Below, piece after piece: positions 44,711 through 57,497 of a stretch of 64,000 bases of DNA; positions within the stretch are counted from its first letter, which is position 1; each line of letters begins with the position of its first letter. The stretch comes from Pseudomonas poae (GTDB taxonomy: Bacteria; Pseudomonadota; Gammaproteobacteria; Pseudomonadales; Pseudomonadaceae). Location of the stretch: contig CP110972.1 in the NCBI GenBank assembly GCA_028869255.1, positions 1,989,001-2,053,000 of the forward strand, read 5' to 3'. The position numbers were made by a program, and so were the translations under genes. Below the pieces are notes generated by a model. That model worked only from the letters and a program-made list of their open reading frames with translations, was not told the DNA's origin and did no database searches.

Positions 44711-44729
44711 GCGGTCTCAAGCCAAACAC

Positions 44730-45005
44730 TTAGTCGCGGTAAAACACCTGCACCAGGTGATACCCGAACTTGCTCTTGATCGGCCCGTGAACCACCTTCA
44801 CCGGCTTCTTGAAGATCACCGTGTCAATTGCCCCCACCATCTGCCCCGGCCGCACTTCACCCAGATCACCGCCGCGCTTGCCGGACGGGCAGGTGGAGTA
44901 CTTCTTGGCCAGCACATCAAACGCTTCGCCCTTGGCAATGCGCTGCTTGAGCTGTTCGGCTTCTTCGCTGGTTTTCACCAGGATGTGACGGGCTTGGGCT
45001 TTCAT
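44730..45005 (-). CDS. ppiC: Parvulin-type peptidyl-prolyl isomerase (PpiC-like)
   Basis: The 91-residue protein is one parvulin domain with ARHILVKTSEEAEQLKQRIA, STCPSGKRGGDLGEVRPGQM and SKFGYHLVQV, the standard order of PpiC. It catalyses cis-trans isomerisation at prolyl bonds and has no signal peptide, so it is cytosolic. ATG 45005 has AGGTAA upstream; a start 5 codons earlier is possible. A second parvulin is encoded at 59487-59768. Confidence 0.9.
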   Translation of the reverse strand: MKAQARHILVKTSEEAEQLKQRIAKGEAFDVLAKKYSTCPSGKRGGDLGEVRPGQMVGAIDTVIFKKPVKVVHGPIKSKFGYHLVQVFYRD

Positions 45006-45055
45006 GTTGTTACCTGGCAACGGTCAAACGTAAGGGCGCGCGATTATGCCTGAAC

Positions 45056-47594
45056 TCATTCATCGACGCTGATCATGCTGCGGATTTTCGTCGCCAGCAG
45101 ATCGATGGAAAATGGCTTGGCGACCATGTCCATGCCGTCCTCCAGAAACCCCTGGCGCTCGGCGGCTTTTTCGGCGTACCCGGTCATGAACAACACCTTG
45201 AGGCCCGGCCGATGCTGACGGGCGATTTCCGCCAGTTGCCGGCCGTTCATGCCGGGCAGGCCGACGTCGGTCACCAGCAGGTCCACACGCAGGTCCGACT
45301 CCAGCAGCGGCAACGCAGTGCGTGAATCGGCGGCCTGGTGGGCGGTGTAGCCCAACTCATCCAGCACGTTGACCACCAGCATGCGCACCGCCGGGTCGTC
45401 CTCGACCACCACTACCGCCTCACCGGCCAGCGCCAGCGGCGCTTCAGTCGAGTGCGCCGGCAGGCTGCTTTCCAACGCGGTGCCGTGCAGGCGCGGCAGG
45501 TACAGGCGCACGCAGGTGCCCTGGCCGGGTTCGCTTTGAATCGTCACGATGGCCACCGGACTGCTGGGCAAACCCATAGATCATCGACAGCCCAAGGCCG
45601 GTGCCCTGGCCGATGGGTTTGGTGGTGAAGAACGGGTCGAACGCCTTGGCCAGAATCTTCGGCGCCATACCAGTGCCGTTGTCGCACACGCCGAGCATCA
45701 CGTAATCGCCGGCCCGAACCGGTTCAAGGGTGGTGATGTCGGTGCCGTCCAGGTAGCTGTTGGCGGTTTCGATCAGCAGTTCACCGCCGTCGGGCATGGC
45801 GTCGCGGGCGTTGATCACCAGGTTGAGCAGGGCGTTTTCCAGTTGGCTGGCGTCGGTGTTGACCGGCCAGATGTCCTGGCCCAGTTGCACCTTGAGCGCG
45901 ATATGCGCGCCCTTGGTGCGCCGGAACAGATCTTCCAGGGACGCCACCAGTTGGTTGGGGTCGAGCGGGCGACGGTCCAGCGACTGGCGCCGCGAAAACG
46001 CCAGTAGCCGGTGGGTGAGAGCGGCGGCGCGATGGGCGGAGGACACCGCCGCATCGGTAAATCGGCCGATCTCCTCGCTGCGCCCGGCGGCGATATAGCG
46101 CTGCATCAAGTCCAGGCTGCCGATGATGCCGGTAAGCATATTATTGAAATCATGCGCGATGCCGCCGGTGAGCTGGCCCACCGCTTCCATTTTTTGCGCA
46201 TGGCGCAGCGCATCTTCGGCGCGCTCGCGTTCGAACATCTCGTTCTGCAAACGCTGATTGGCTTCGGCCAGCGCCTGGGTGCGCTGGGCCACGCGTTCTT
46301 CAAGGTTTTCGTTGAGGTGGCGCAGGGCTTCTTCGGTGAGTTTGCGTTCGGTCTCGTCGATCACAAAGATGTAAAAACCGTTCACCGAACCGTCATTGCT
46401 GAAGCGCGGCAAGTACTTCATCAGCGCATGGCGCGGGCGGCCGTCATGGTGCGGCGTGATGGTCATGAAGCTGCACGCCTTGCCCTTGAGCGCGGCGGCG
46501 ATCTTGTCTTCGCGTCCGGCATACACCTCGTCGCCGAGCACTTCGCGGATGCTCTTGCCGTACAGTTCCTGGGGCGTCATGCCGTACCAGTCCAGGTAGG
46601 CGCTGTTGTTCAGACGAAAGCGTTGCTCGTGGTCGACATAGCCAATCAGCACCGGCATCGCGTTGATGATCAGTTGCAGCTCGGTCTGGCTCTGGCGCAG
46701 GGCTTGCTCGGTGTGCTTGCGCTCGGTCAGGTCCAGCGCGGCGCCGAGGAAACGTGCCGGGCGACCCTGATGATCCTTGTAGCAGCGGCCACGCGCAAAC
46801 ACCCAGCGTACCTCGCCGTCGGCTTGCTGCAGGCGGTACTCCTCGGCGTATTCGGTGCCGAACGTAATGCAATGCTTGATGCTGCGCGCCACCATGCCGC
46901 GGTCTTCGGGGTGCACGCCTTGCAGGTAGTCGCTGATCGGCAGCAGCCCGGCGTCATTTGGGTCGACGCCGTGCAGGTAGGCGAAATGCGCGTCGGCGAT
47001 AAAGCGGTCTTCGCCGATATCCCAGTCCCAGGTGCCCACCGCGTCCGTGGCGGCCAGGGCCAGTTGCAGGCGTTGTTCGGTATTGTGCTGGGCCTTGAGG
47101 CTGTCTTCGGAGCGTTGTTGCAGTTCGAGGGTTTTGCTGCGGCGCTCGTTGGTTTCGATGGCGGTGACCAGGATCCCGGCCACGGTGGCGCTTTCATCGC
47201 GGATCGGGCTGTAGGTCAGGTCCAGCCAGATTTCGGTGTCGCGGTGATTGCGTTGCAGTACGAAGCGCTGCTCGCTGAAAGTGCGCACCTCGCCGGCCAG
47301 CACCGCGTCGTAGACCGGTGCGGTAAAGCTTGCCAGCTCCGGCCAGGTCTCATGCGCCGGCTGGCCCAGGGCGCCGGGGTGCTTGTTGCCCGCCAGGCGT
47401 GCGAAGCCATCGTTGTAGAGCTGGGTCAGTTGGCTGCCCCACAGCAGCAGCATCGGCATCGGCGAGTTGACGACGATATCCACGGCCGTGCGCAGGCTTT
47501 GCGGCCAGTCATTGGCCTCACCGAGGGGGCTTTGCGCCCAGTCCAGCTGTGCAATCAATGCAGCAGCTTCGCTACCGGTGGATGTTCCATTCAT
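45056..47594 (-). pseudogene. PAS hybrid histidine kinase with C-terminal receiver, frameshifted
   Basis: From ATG 47594 the frame encodes three PAS-like sensors (about residues 1-150, 165-290, 300-420; FLGAALDLTERKHTEQALR, YIFVIDETERKLTEEALRHL are PAS ends), a coiled coil (LNENLEERVAQRTQALAEA), HisKA with [14 protein letters not shown] (His near 480) and HATPase ([35 protein letters not shown]). The rest, TIQSEPGQGTCVRLYL plus a receiver (VVVVEDDPAVRML, phospho-Asp in VTDVGLPGMNGRQL), is in another frame. One extra base at 45548 is the likely cause: dropping it gives GGHVTIQSEPG and an 845-residue protein. No membrane segments. Signal and output unknown. Confidence 0.87.
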
Positions 47595-47736
47595 GAAAAA
47601 GCCCTGAGCATCACGCTTTGAAAATGACAAAAGCCGATTATCCCGTGAGTTGGGAACGGCTGACTACCCCTCGAAAAATAGCATGCATTGGGTTTTTGTC
47701 TTCAAATGAGTGCAGCAGGGCTGAAACCTTTCATCT

Positions 47737-49689
<1,953 letters not shown>

Positions 49690-49720
49690 CAGCAAAGTCT
49701 CTTGTTTTTGTGCATATCAC

Positions 49721-49807
49721 CTGTAGGAGCGCGGCTTGCCGGCGATGGCAGTCTCGAGGCATGCGCCAAGAATGAGTACGCCATCGCCGGCCAGCCGGCT
49801 CCTCCAG
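49721..49807. repeat. REP-like inverted pair between bdhA and the acetoacetyl-CoA synthetase gene
   Basis: CTGTAGGAGCGCGGCTTGCC and a diverged inverse (ATCGCCGGCCAGCCGGCTCC) enclose about 35 bp. The core differs from the other REPs in the window, so it is another subtype. Confidence 0.7.
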
Positions 49808-49828
49808 TTTGATCGAGGCGGGCTGAGG

Positions 49829-50602
49829 TTACTGGGCCAGCCAGCCACCGTCGATATTCCACGCGGCGCCGCGCACCTGGGCGCCGGCCTCGCTGCACAA
49901 GAACAACACCAGCTCCCCGAGCTGCGGCGGTGTCACGAACGCCAGCGACGGCTGTTTCTCCGCCAGCAAATCATGCTGCGCCTGCTGCGGGTCAACCCCG
50001 TTGGCGGCGCGATCATCAATCTGCTTCTGCACCAGCGGCGTCAGCACCCAGCCCGGGCAGATGGCGTTGCAGGTCACATTGCTGGTGGCGGTCTCCAGGC
50101 CCACCACTTTGGTCAGGCCGATCACCCCGTGCTTGGCCGCCACATACGCGGCCTTGCCCACCGAACCGACCAGGCCATGCACCGAGGCGATATTGACGAT
50201 ACGCCCCCAGCCCTTGGCCTGCATCCCCGGCAGGCTCAAGCGCGTGCTGTGGAACACCGAGGACAGGTTGATCGCGATGATCGAGTCCCAGCGCTCGGCC
50301 GGGAAGTCCTCGACCGCCGCCACATGCTGGATGCCGGCGTTGTTCACGAGAATATCCACGCCGCCGAATTCGCGCTCGGCGTAGGCGATCATGTCGGCGA
50401 TCTGCGCCGGGTCGCTGACGTCGGCCGGGTGATGGCCGACCTTGCCGCCGAACGCCTGCACCTGGGCGATCACCGCGCTGGCGTCGCCGAAGCCGTTGAG
50501 GATCAGGTTGGCGCCGGCCTTGGCCAGGCTCAGCGCAATCCCCAAACCGATGCCGCTGGTGGAGCCGGTAACCAGGGCGGTCTTGCCGTTCAAAGTCGTC
50601 AT
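49829..50602 (-). CDS. bdhA: 3-hydroxybutyrate dehydrogenase
   Basis: The 257-residue short-chain dehydrogenase has the NAD motif TGSTSGIGLG (residues 12-21), NNAGIQHVA and the catalytic SVHG, YVAAK (Tyr-x3-Lys). NAGIQHVAAVEDFP and AICPGWVLTPLVQKQI are typical of D-3-hydroxybutyrate dehydrogenase, which oxidises D-3-hydroxybutyrate to acetoacetate with NAD+ in the cytosol. ATG 50602 has GAGG upstream and lies 7 bp after the permease stop, so the two are co-transcribed. The product is the substrate of the synthetase encoded downstream. Confidence 0.92.
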   Translation of the reverse strand: MTTLNGKTALVTGSTSGIGLGIALSLAKAGANLILNGFGDASAVIAQVQAFGGKVGHHPADVSDPAQIADMIAYAEREFGGVDILVNNAGIQHVAAVEDFPAERWDSIIAINLSSVFHSTRLSLPGMQAKGWGRIVNIASVHGLVGSVGKAAYVAAKHGVIGLTKVVGLETATSNVTCNAICPGWVLTPLVQKQIDDRAANGVDPQQAQHDLLAEKQPSLAFVTPPQLGELVLFLCSEAGAQVRGAAWNIDGGWLAQ

Positions 50603-50609
50603 GAAAACC

Positions 50610-52001
50610 TCACACAATGCCGGTGGCGTAGAAAGTACCGATCACCACGAACACCGCGAGGGTCTTGATGATCGTGATGCCGAAAATGTCCTTGTAGGCT
50701 TCGCGGTGGGTCAGCCCGGTAACCGCCAGCAGCGTGATCACCGCGCCGTTGTGGGGCAGGGTGTCAATGCCGCCGCTGGCCATGGCTGCGACCCGGTGCA
50801 GCACTTCAAGGGGGATATTGGCCGCATGGGCCGCCGAAATAAAGCTCTCGGACATGGCCGCCAGGGCGATGCTCATGCCGCCGGACGCCGAACCGGTGAT
50901 ACCGGCCAACAGGGTCACGGTGATCGCTTCGTTGACCAATGGGTTGGGGATGCCCTTGAGCCAGTCCGCCAGTACCAGAAAGCCCGGCAAGGACGCGATC
51001 ACCGCACCAAAGCCGTATTCCGAGGCGGTGTTCATCGCCGCCAACAGTGCACCGCTGACCGCACTTTTACTGCCTTCGGCCAGCTTGCTTTTGATCGCCG
51101 ACCAACCGAATGCCAGAACCATGAGAATGCCCACCAGCAACGCAGCCTGCACCGCCCAGATCGCGGTGAGCTTGGCGATTTCGGTGGTCACCGGCGCGCT
51201 CATGCCCGGCAGGCTGAGGCTGTGGGTCTTGCCGTACCACTGCGGAATCCAGTGGGTGAACAGCAGGTTCATCACGCCCACCAGGATCAGCGGCGACAGC
51301 GCGATCCACGGGTTGGGCAGGGCGATGTTTTCCGCAGTTTCCGGCTCGTTGCGCAGCTCGGTGCCATAGCCTTCACCGGCGCGCTGGGCTTTGTTGCGCT
51401 GGCGCGCCAGGTACAGCATGCCGGTGCAGAACACGAAAATCGTGCCGATCAACCCCAGCCACGGCGCAGCCCAGGCGGTGGTGTTGAAGAAGGTGCTGGG
51501 GATGATGTTCTGGATCTGCGGCGTGCCTGGCAGGGCGTCCATGGTGAACGAGAACGCGCCGAGGGCGATGGTCGCCGGGATCAGGCGCTTGGGGATATTG
51601 CTTTGGCGGAACATCTCGGCCGCGAACGGGTACACCGCGAACACCACCACAAACAGCGACACGCCGCCGTAAGTGAGCAGGGCGCAGACCAGCACGATCA
51701 CCAACATCGCCTGGCGGGTGCCGAGCAAGCGGATTGCGGCGGCCACAATCGAGCGCGAGAAGCCCGACAGCTCGATCAGCTTGCCAAACACCGCGCCGAG
51801 CAGAAACACCGGGAAATACAGTTTGATAAAGCCGACCATTTTTTCCATGAACACCCCGGTAAACGCAGGGGCCACGGCGGACGGGTCGGTGAGCAGGACA
51901 GCGCCGAGGGCGGCGATGGGGGCAAACAGGATAACGCTATAGCCACGGTAAGCAGCCAGCATCAGCAGCGCGAGGGCTGCCAGGGCAATGATCACACTCA
52001 T
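50610..52001 (-). CDS. hbcT: GntP family permease, probable D-3-hydroxybutyrate transporter (HbcT-like)
   Basis: The 463-residue, highly hydrophobic protein belongs to the GntP/gluconate:H+ symporter superfamily: about a dozen membrane segments, TYGGVSLFVVVFAVYPFA, DALPGTPQIQNIIPSTFF and TGSASGGMSIAL. It is probably the D-3-hydroxybutyrate uptake permease, because it is co-directional with bdhA and the acetoacetyl-CoA synthetase and lies downstream of an HbcR-like activator, as in P. aeruginosa PA2004. GGAG precedes the ATG. A sigma-54 promoter begins 57 bp upstream of the start codon. Confidence 0.88.
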   Translation of the reverse strand: MSVIIALAALALLMLAAYRGYSVILFAPIAALGAVLLTDPSAVAPAFTGVFMEKMVGFIKLYFPVFLLGAVFGKLIELSGFSRSIVAAAIRLLGTRQAMLVIVLVCALLTYGGVSLFVVVFAVYPFAAEMFRQSNIPKRLIPATIALGAFSFTMDALPGTPQIQNIIPSTFFNTTAWAAPWLGLIGTIFVFCTGMLYLARQRNKAQRAGEGYGTELRNEPETAENIALPNPWIALSPLILVGVMNLLFTHWIPQWYGKTHSLSLPGMSAPVTTEIAKLTAIWAVQAALLVGILMVLAFGWSAIKSKLAEGSKSAVSGALLAAMNTASEYGFGAVIASLPGFLVLADWLKGIPNPLVNEAITVTLLAGITGSASGGMSIALAAMSESFISAAHAANIPLEVLHRVAAMASGGIDTLPHNGAVITLLAVTGLTHREAYKDIFGITIIKTLAVFVVIGTFYATGIV

Positions 52002-52057
52002 GGTGTGTCTCCATCGGATTGTTATTTTTGTGGGGTGTTGCTGTAGGAGGGGGCTAT

Positions 52058-52073
52058 AGCGAGATGTGTGCCA
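52058..52073 (-). promoter_or_regulatory. Sigma-54 (RpoN) promoter of the hydroxybutyrate operon
   Basis: The minus strand reads TGGCACACATCTCGCT, matching the -24/-12 consensus TGGCAC-N5-TTGCT with exact GG and GC spacing and one mismatch (TCGCT). Transcription would start near 52047, giving a leader of about 46 nt before hbcT. The activator gene at 52293-53690 encodes a sigma-54 AAA+ activator, consistent with this assignment. Confidence 0.78.
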
Positions 52074-52111
52074 ACATAATAACTTGTTGAAAAATATGAA
52101 TAATTTATGAT

Positions 52112-52149
52112 TCTCGAGAGGAAATTAAAAAATTATCTCTATTTCGAGA
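52112..52149. promoter_or_regulatory. Candidate enhancer sites for the sigma-54 activator
   Basis: Two TCTC/GAGA inverted repeats lie upstream of the sigma-54 promoter: TCTCGAGA (52112-52119) and TCTC-TATTTC-GAGA (52136-52149), centred about 68 and 95 bp upstream of the predicted start site. A third, TCTCT-TTAT-AGAGA (52279-52292), lies just past the activator's stop codon. They could be HbcR-type binding sites. Confidence 0.35.
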
Positions 52150-52161
52150 CGTACAACCCCC

Positions 52162-52251
52162 CTGTGGAGCGGGCTTGCTCGCGAATGCGGTGTGTCAGCT
52201 CAAACATTCTTTGCTGAAACACCGCATTCGCGAGCAAGCCCGCTCCCACAT
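52162..52251. repeat. REPIN of the GTGGGAGCGGGCTTGCT type
   Basis: CTGTGGAGCGGGCTTGCTCG (one G short of the consensus) and its inverse half ending AAGCCCGCTCCCACA enclose about 40 bp, between the activator gene and the permease promoter. Confidence 0.88.
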
Positions 52252-52292
52252 TGGATTGTCTTTTAATGGAGAATTTTGTCTCTTTATAGAGA

Positions 52293-53690
52293 TTAGGCGA
52301 TGCCCAACGCCACCATCTTCTTGTACAGCGTCGACCGCCCAAGCCCCAACCGCCTGGCTGCCTCCACCACATTGCCCTCACACGCCTTGAGCGCCGCAGC
52401 AATCACCTGCCGATCAAAGCGCTCCCGCGCCGCCGTGAATGTCTCGCCCTCAACCGTTTCCAGCGTGCCCTGTGCCACTGGGCTGAACGTACCGATTGCG
52501 GCGCGAATCTGCGCGGCGTTCAATACCAGGTCATCACTGAGCAAGGCCGCACGCTCCAGCACATTGCGCAGCTCACGGATATTTCCCGGCCACGCATGCT
52601 GCGCCAACAGTGCGAGGGCTTCGCGATCCAGTTCATGCTGACTGCGCAGCTCTTCAAGAATCGCCTCGCTCAGCGCCGGGATATCCTCCAGCCGCTCACG
52701 CAACGGCGGCACCTGGATCGGCAGCACATTCAGCCGGTAATACAAATCCGCCCGGAACTCGCCACGCTTGATCGCCGCTTCCAGGTCCGTGGAGGTGGCG
52801 GCAATGACCCGCACGTCGCTGTGCAGCATCTCGTTGGAGCCTACGGGTTCGAATTCCTTTTCCTGCAGCACACGTAGCAGCTTGCTTTGCAGCGGCAACG
52901 GCATGTCGCCGATTTCATCCAGAAAGAGTGTGCCGCCCTGGGCGATCTGGAATTTGCCGGGGCGGCCTTTGCGATCAGCACCGGTAAACGCGCCGGGCGC
53001 GGTGCCGAAAAACTCGGCCTCCAGCAAATCATGCGGAATGGCGGCGCTGTTGATGCTGACAAAGGCGTTGTGCGCTCGCGGTGATGCGCCATGAATGGCC
53101 TGGGCCAGCAGCTCCTTGCCGGTGCCGGTTTCACCCAACAGCAACACCGGCGATTCGGCGCTAGCACTGCGCCGCGCACGGCGTTTTACTTCCAGGCTGG
53201 CGCCGCTGGTGCCGATAAAGTGCGCAAAGTTGTACTTGCTCTGGCGTTTGCGCAGCAGCGAACGGGTGGAGGCCAGCTCCTGCTGCATGCTCAGGTAGCG
53301 TTCGATCAATGGCGACAGGTTGCGCAGCTCATCAAACAGCGCAAAACCAATCGCCCCGATCACCGCACCGGCGTCATTGTGGATCGGCAGGCGCATCACC
53401 ACCAACGGGCCTTTGGGCGTGTCCTGGATATCCAGCAAAATCGGCTGATCATTGCGCACCACTTGGCGCAACAGGCTGTTGGAGATCACTTGCTCGCAGG
53501 GCTGGCCGATGGCTTCGTCGGCGCTTTTGAGGCCGAAACGCTTGGCGTAGCGCTCGTTCATCCAGACGATATTCGCATCGCGGTCGACAATCACCGTGCC
53601 TTCACTGGACTGCTCGATAATCTCGAACAGCGACTGAATGGCCAGGCCGCGAACCTGCTGGTAATCCTTGAGGTTATCGGTGATGTTCAT
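52293..53690 (-). CDS. hbcR: Sigma-54-dependent transcriptional activator (HbcR-like)
   Basis: The 465-residue protein has an N-terminal PAS sensor (about residues 15-125; IVDRDANIVWMNERYAKRF), an AAA+ domain with Walker A GETGTGKE, the sigma-54-contact loop GAFTGAD, Walker B GGTLFLDEIGDM and R-finger region FRADLYYRLNVLPI, and a Fis-type HTH (NVVEAARRLGLGRSTLYKK). It probably senses D-3-hydroxybutyrate or a derivative and drives the hbcT operon from the sigma-54 promoter at 52058-52073, as HbcR does in P. aeruginosa (PA2005). ATG 53690 has no good ribosome-binding site; ATG 53711 is an alternative. Separated from the yej genes by a REPIN. Confidence 0.88.
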   Translation of the reverse strand: MNITDNLKDYQQVRGLAIQSLFEIIEQSSEGTVIVDRDANIVWMNERYAKRFGLKSADEAIGQPCEQVISNSLLRQVVRNDQPILLDIQDTPKGPLVVMRLPIHNDAGAVIGAIGFALFDELRNLSPLIERYLSMQQELASTRSLLRKRQSKYNFAHFIGTSGASLEVKRRARRSASAESPVLLLGETGTGKELLAQAIHGASPRAHNAFVSINSAAIPHDLLEAEFFGTAPGAFTGADRKGRPGKFQIAQGGTLFLDEIGDMPLPLQSKLLRVLQEKEFEPVGSNEMLHSDVRVIAATSTDLEAAIKRGEFRADLYYRLNVLPIQVPPLRERLEDIPALSEAILEELRSQHELDREALALLAQHAWPGNIRELRNVLERAALLSDDLVLNAAQIRAAIGTFSPVAQGTLETVEGETFTAARERFDRQVIAAALKACEGNVVEAARRLGLGRSTLYKKMVALGIA

Positions 53691-53730
53691 ATTTATGTCG
53701 TCAACACACATTGAGGGTGGGCGCGCGATC

Positions 53731-53822
53731 CTGTGGGAGCGGGCTTGCTCGCGAAAGGGGTGTATCAGTGCCGGATATACTGTCTGACACGCCGCCTTCG
53801 CGAGCAAGCCCGCTCCCACAGG
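53731..53822. repeat. REPIN of the GTGGGAGCGGGCTTGCT type
   Basis: CTGTGGGAGCGGGCTTGCTC and its exact inverse form the ends. It fills most of the 141-bp gap between yejF and hbcR. Confidence 0.9.
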
Positions 53823-53831
53823 GGGCGGCGT

Positions 53832-55403
<1,572 letters not shown>

Positions 55404-55413
55404 ACGCAATTAC

Positions 55414-56436
55414 TCATGAGCGTGGGTCGAAGGCGTCACGCAACGCCTCGCCGATAAATACCAGCAGTGACAGAATCAGCGCCAAGGTGAAAAACGCGGT
55501 CAGGCCCAGCCATGGCGCCTGCAGGTTCTGCTTGCCCTGGGCGATCAGTTCACCCAGCGACGCGCTGCCGGCCGGCATGCCGAAGCCGAGGAAGTCCAGG
55601 GCGCTCAAGGTGGAAATCGCCCCGGTCAAAATAAACGGCAGGTAGCTCAACGTGGCGGTCATCGCATTGGGCAGGATATGCCGACGAATAATCTTCGCGT
55701 CGCCCAACCCCAGGGCCCGTGCGGCCTTGACGTACTCCAGGTTGCGCCCGCGCAGGAACTCGGCGCGCACCACATCCACCAGGGCCAGCCAGGAAAACAA
55801 CGCCATGATCCCCAGCAGCCACCAGAAATTCGGTTCGACAAACCCCGACAGGATAATCAGCAAGTACAGCACCGGCAGCCCGGACCACACTTCCAGAATG
55901 CGCTGGCCGAGCAAATCCACCCAGCCACCGTAATAGCCCTGCAAGGCACCGGCCGCGATGCCGATGGCGGCACTGATCGCGGTGAGCGCCAGGGCGAACA
56001 ATATCGACACGCGGGCACCAAAAATCACTCGCGCCAACACATCCCGCGACTGATCGTCGGTGCCCAGCCAGTTCACCGCCGAGGGCGGGCTGGGGGCAGG
56101 GCGGGTCAGTTCGTAATTGGGCGTGTCGTCGCTGAACGGGATCGGCGGGAACAGCATCCAGCCGCCGTCCTGCTTGATCAGCTTTTGCACGTAGTCACTG
56201 CGGTAGTCGGCCTGGAAAGGTAGTTGGCCGCCGAACTGTTGCTCGGTGTAGCGCTTGAACACCGGGAAATACAGCTCGTTTTTGTAGCTGAGCACCAAGG
56301 GCTTGTCGTTGGCGATCAGCTCGCCGCCCAGGGTCAGGATAAACAGGCCGATAAACAGCCACAGCGACCACCAGCCACGACGGTTTTTCTTGAAGCGCTC
56401 AAAGCGCCGACGGGCCACGGGAGACAGATTAAGCAT
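55414..56436 (-). CDS. yejE: Peptide ABC transporter permease (YejE)
   Basis: The 340-residue permease has an N-terminal basic stretch (ARRRFERFKKNRRGWWSLWL) and membrane segment, the EAA loop ARALGLGDAKIIRRHILPNA, and YejE-specific periplasmic insertion (KNELYFPVFKRYTEQQFGG). Its ATG overlaps the yejB stop by one base (TGATG), and GAGGAA provides the ribosome-binding site. Confidence 0.93.
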   Translation of the reverse strand: MLNLSPVARRRFERFKKNRRGWWSLWLFIGLFILTLGGELIANDKPLVLSYKNELYFPVFKRYTEQQFGGQLPFQADYRSDYVQKLIKQDGGWMLFPPIPFSDDTPNYELTRPAPSPPSAVNWLGTDDQSRDVLARVIFGARVSILFALALTAISAAIGIAAGALQGYYGGWVDLLGQRILEVWSGLPVLYLLIILSGFVEPNFWWLLGIMALFSWLALVDVVRAEFLRGRNLEYVKAARALGLGDAKIIRRHILPNAMTATLSYLPFILTGAISTLSALDFLGFGMPAGSASLGELIAQGKQNLQAPWLGLTAFFTLALILSLLVFIGEALRDAFDPRS

Positions 56437-57497
56437 CAGGCGTTCCTCGCGGCGAAGTCGATACGCGGGTCCACCAGGGTGTAGCAAAGGTCGCCGATGA
56501 GTTTTATCAGCAGGCCGAACAAGGTGAAGATAAACAGCGAACCAAACACCACCGGGTAGTCTCGGGATACCGCGGCTTCGTAGCTCATGCGCCCCAGGCC
56601 ATCGAGGGAGAAAATCACCTCGATCAGCAGCGAACCGGCGAAGAACACACTGATAAACGCCTGGGGAATCCCCGAGATCACCAGCAGCATCGCATTGCGG
56701 AACACGTGGCCGTACAGCACGCGGCGTTCGCTCAAGCCCTTGGCCCGCGCCGTCACCACGTATTGGCGGGTGATTTCATTCAGGAACGAGTTCTTGGTGA
56801 GGATGGTCAGCGTGGCAAACCCGCCGATCACCAAGGCCGTGACCGGCAACACCAGGTGCCAGAAATAGTCGGCGATCTTGCCGACGGTGCTCAGCTCTTC
56901 GAAGTTTTCCGAGACCAGGCCGCGCACCGGGAACCAGTTCAACGAGGTGCCGCCGGCGAAGACCACGATCAGGAACATCGCAAACAGAAACGCCGGCATC
57001 GCATAGCCGATCACGATGGCGGTGCTGCTCCACACATCAAAGCTGCTGCCATGGCGCACCGCCTTGCGAATCCCCAGGGGGATCGAGACCAGGTAGGTGA
57101 TTAACGTGGCCCACAAGCCGAGGGAAATGGTCACCGGCATTTTTTCCAGGATCAGGTCGATCACCGTGGCGCCGCGAAAGAAGCTGTTGCCGAAATCCAG
57201 CTGGGCGTAGCTTTTGAGCATCAGCCACAGGCGTTCCGGCGCGGGTTTGTCGAAGCCGTACTGTTTTTCGATGTCCTTGATCAGCTTCGGGTCCAGCCCT
57301 CGGCTGGCGCGGGAACCGCTGCTGATGCCTTCGCCGGACGAGCCGCCGACCGCGCCCCCACCGATGCCTTGCAGGTGTGCGATGGCCTGTTCCACCGGCC
57401 CACCGGGCGCGGCCTGGACGATCACGAAATTGACCAACAGGATGATCACCAGCGTCGGGATGATCAGCAGCAGGCGCCGCACGATATAGGCAAACAT
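56436..57497 (-). CDS. yejB: Peptide ABC transporter permease (YejB)
   Basis: The 353-residue permease begins with the DppB-like signature [20 protein letters not shown] and contains the EAA loop [20 protein letters not shown]. It has six membrane segments and a Gly/Ser-rich periplasmic loop ([18 protein letters not shown]). It pairs with YejE. Its start overlaps the yejA stop (TGATG). Confidence 0.93.
   Translation of the reverse strand: MFAYIVRRLLLIIPTLVIILLVNFVIVQAAPGGPVEQAIAHLQGIGGGAVGGSSGEGISSGSRASRGLDPKLIKDIEKQYGFDKPAPERLWLMLKSYAQLDFGNSFFRGATVIDLILEKMPVTISLGLWATLITYLVSIPLGIRKAVRHGSSFDVWSSTAIVIGYAMPAFLFAMFLIVVFAGGTSLNWFPVRGLVSENFEELSTVGKIADYFWHLVLPVTALVIGGFATLTILTKNSFLNEITRQYVVTARAKGLSERRVLYGHVFRNAMLLVISGIPQAFISVFFAGSLLIEVIFSLDGLGRMSYEAAVSRDYPVVFGSLFIFTLFGLLIKLIGDLCYTLVDPRIDFAARNA

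Noticed and set aside
50442..52046. 534-codon plus-strand frame opposite bdhA and hbcT
   Set aside because: Antisense to two recognisable genes; His/Gln/Arg-rich shadow composition.
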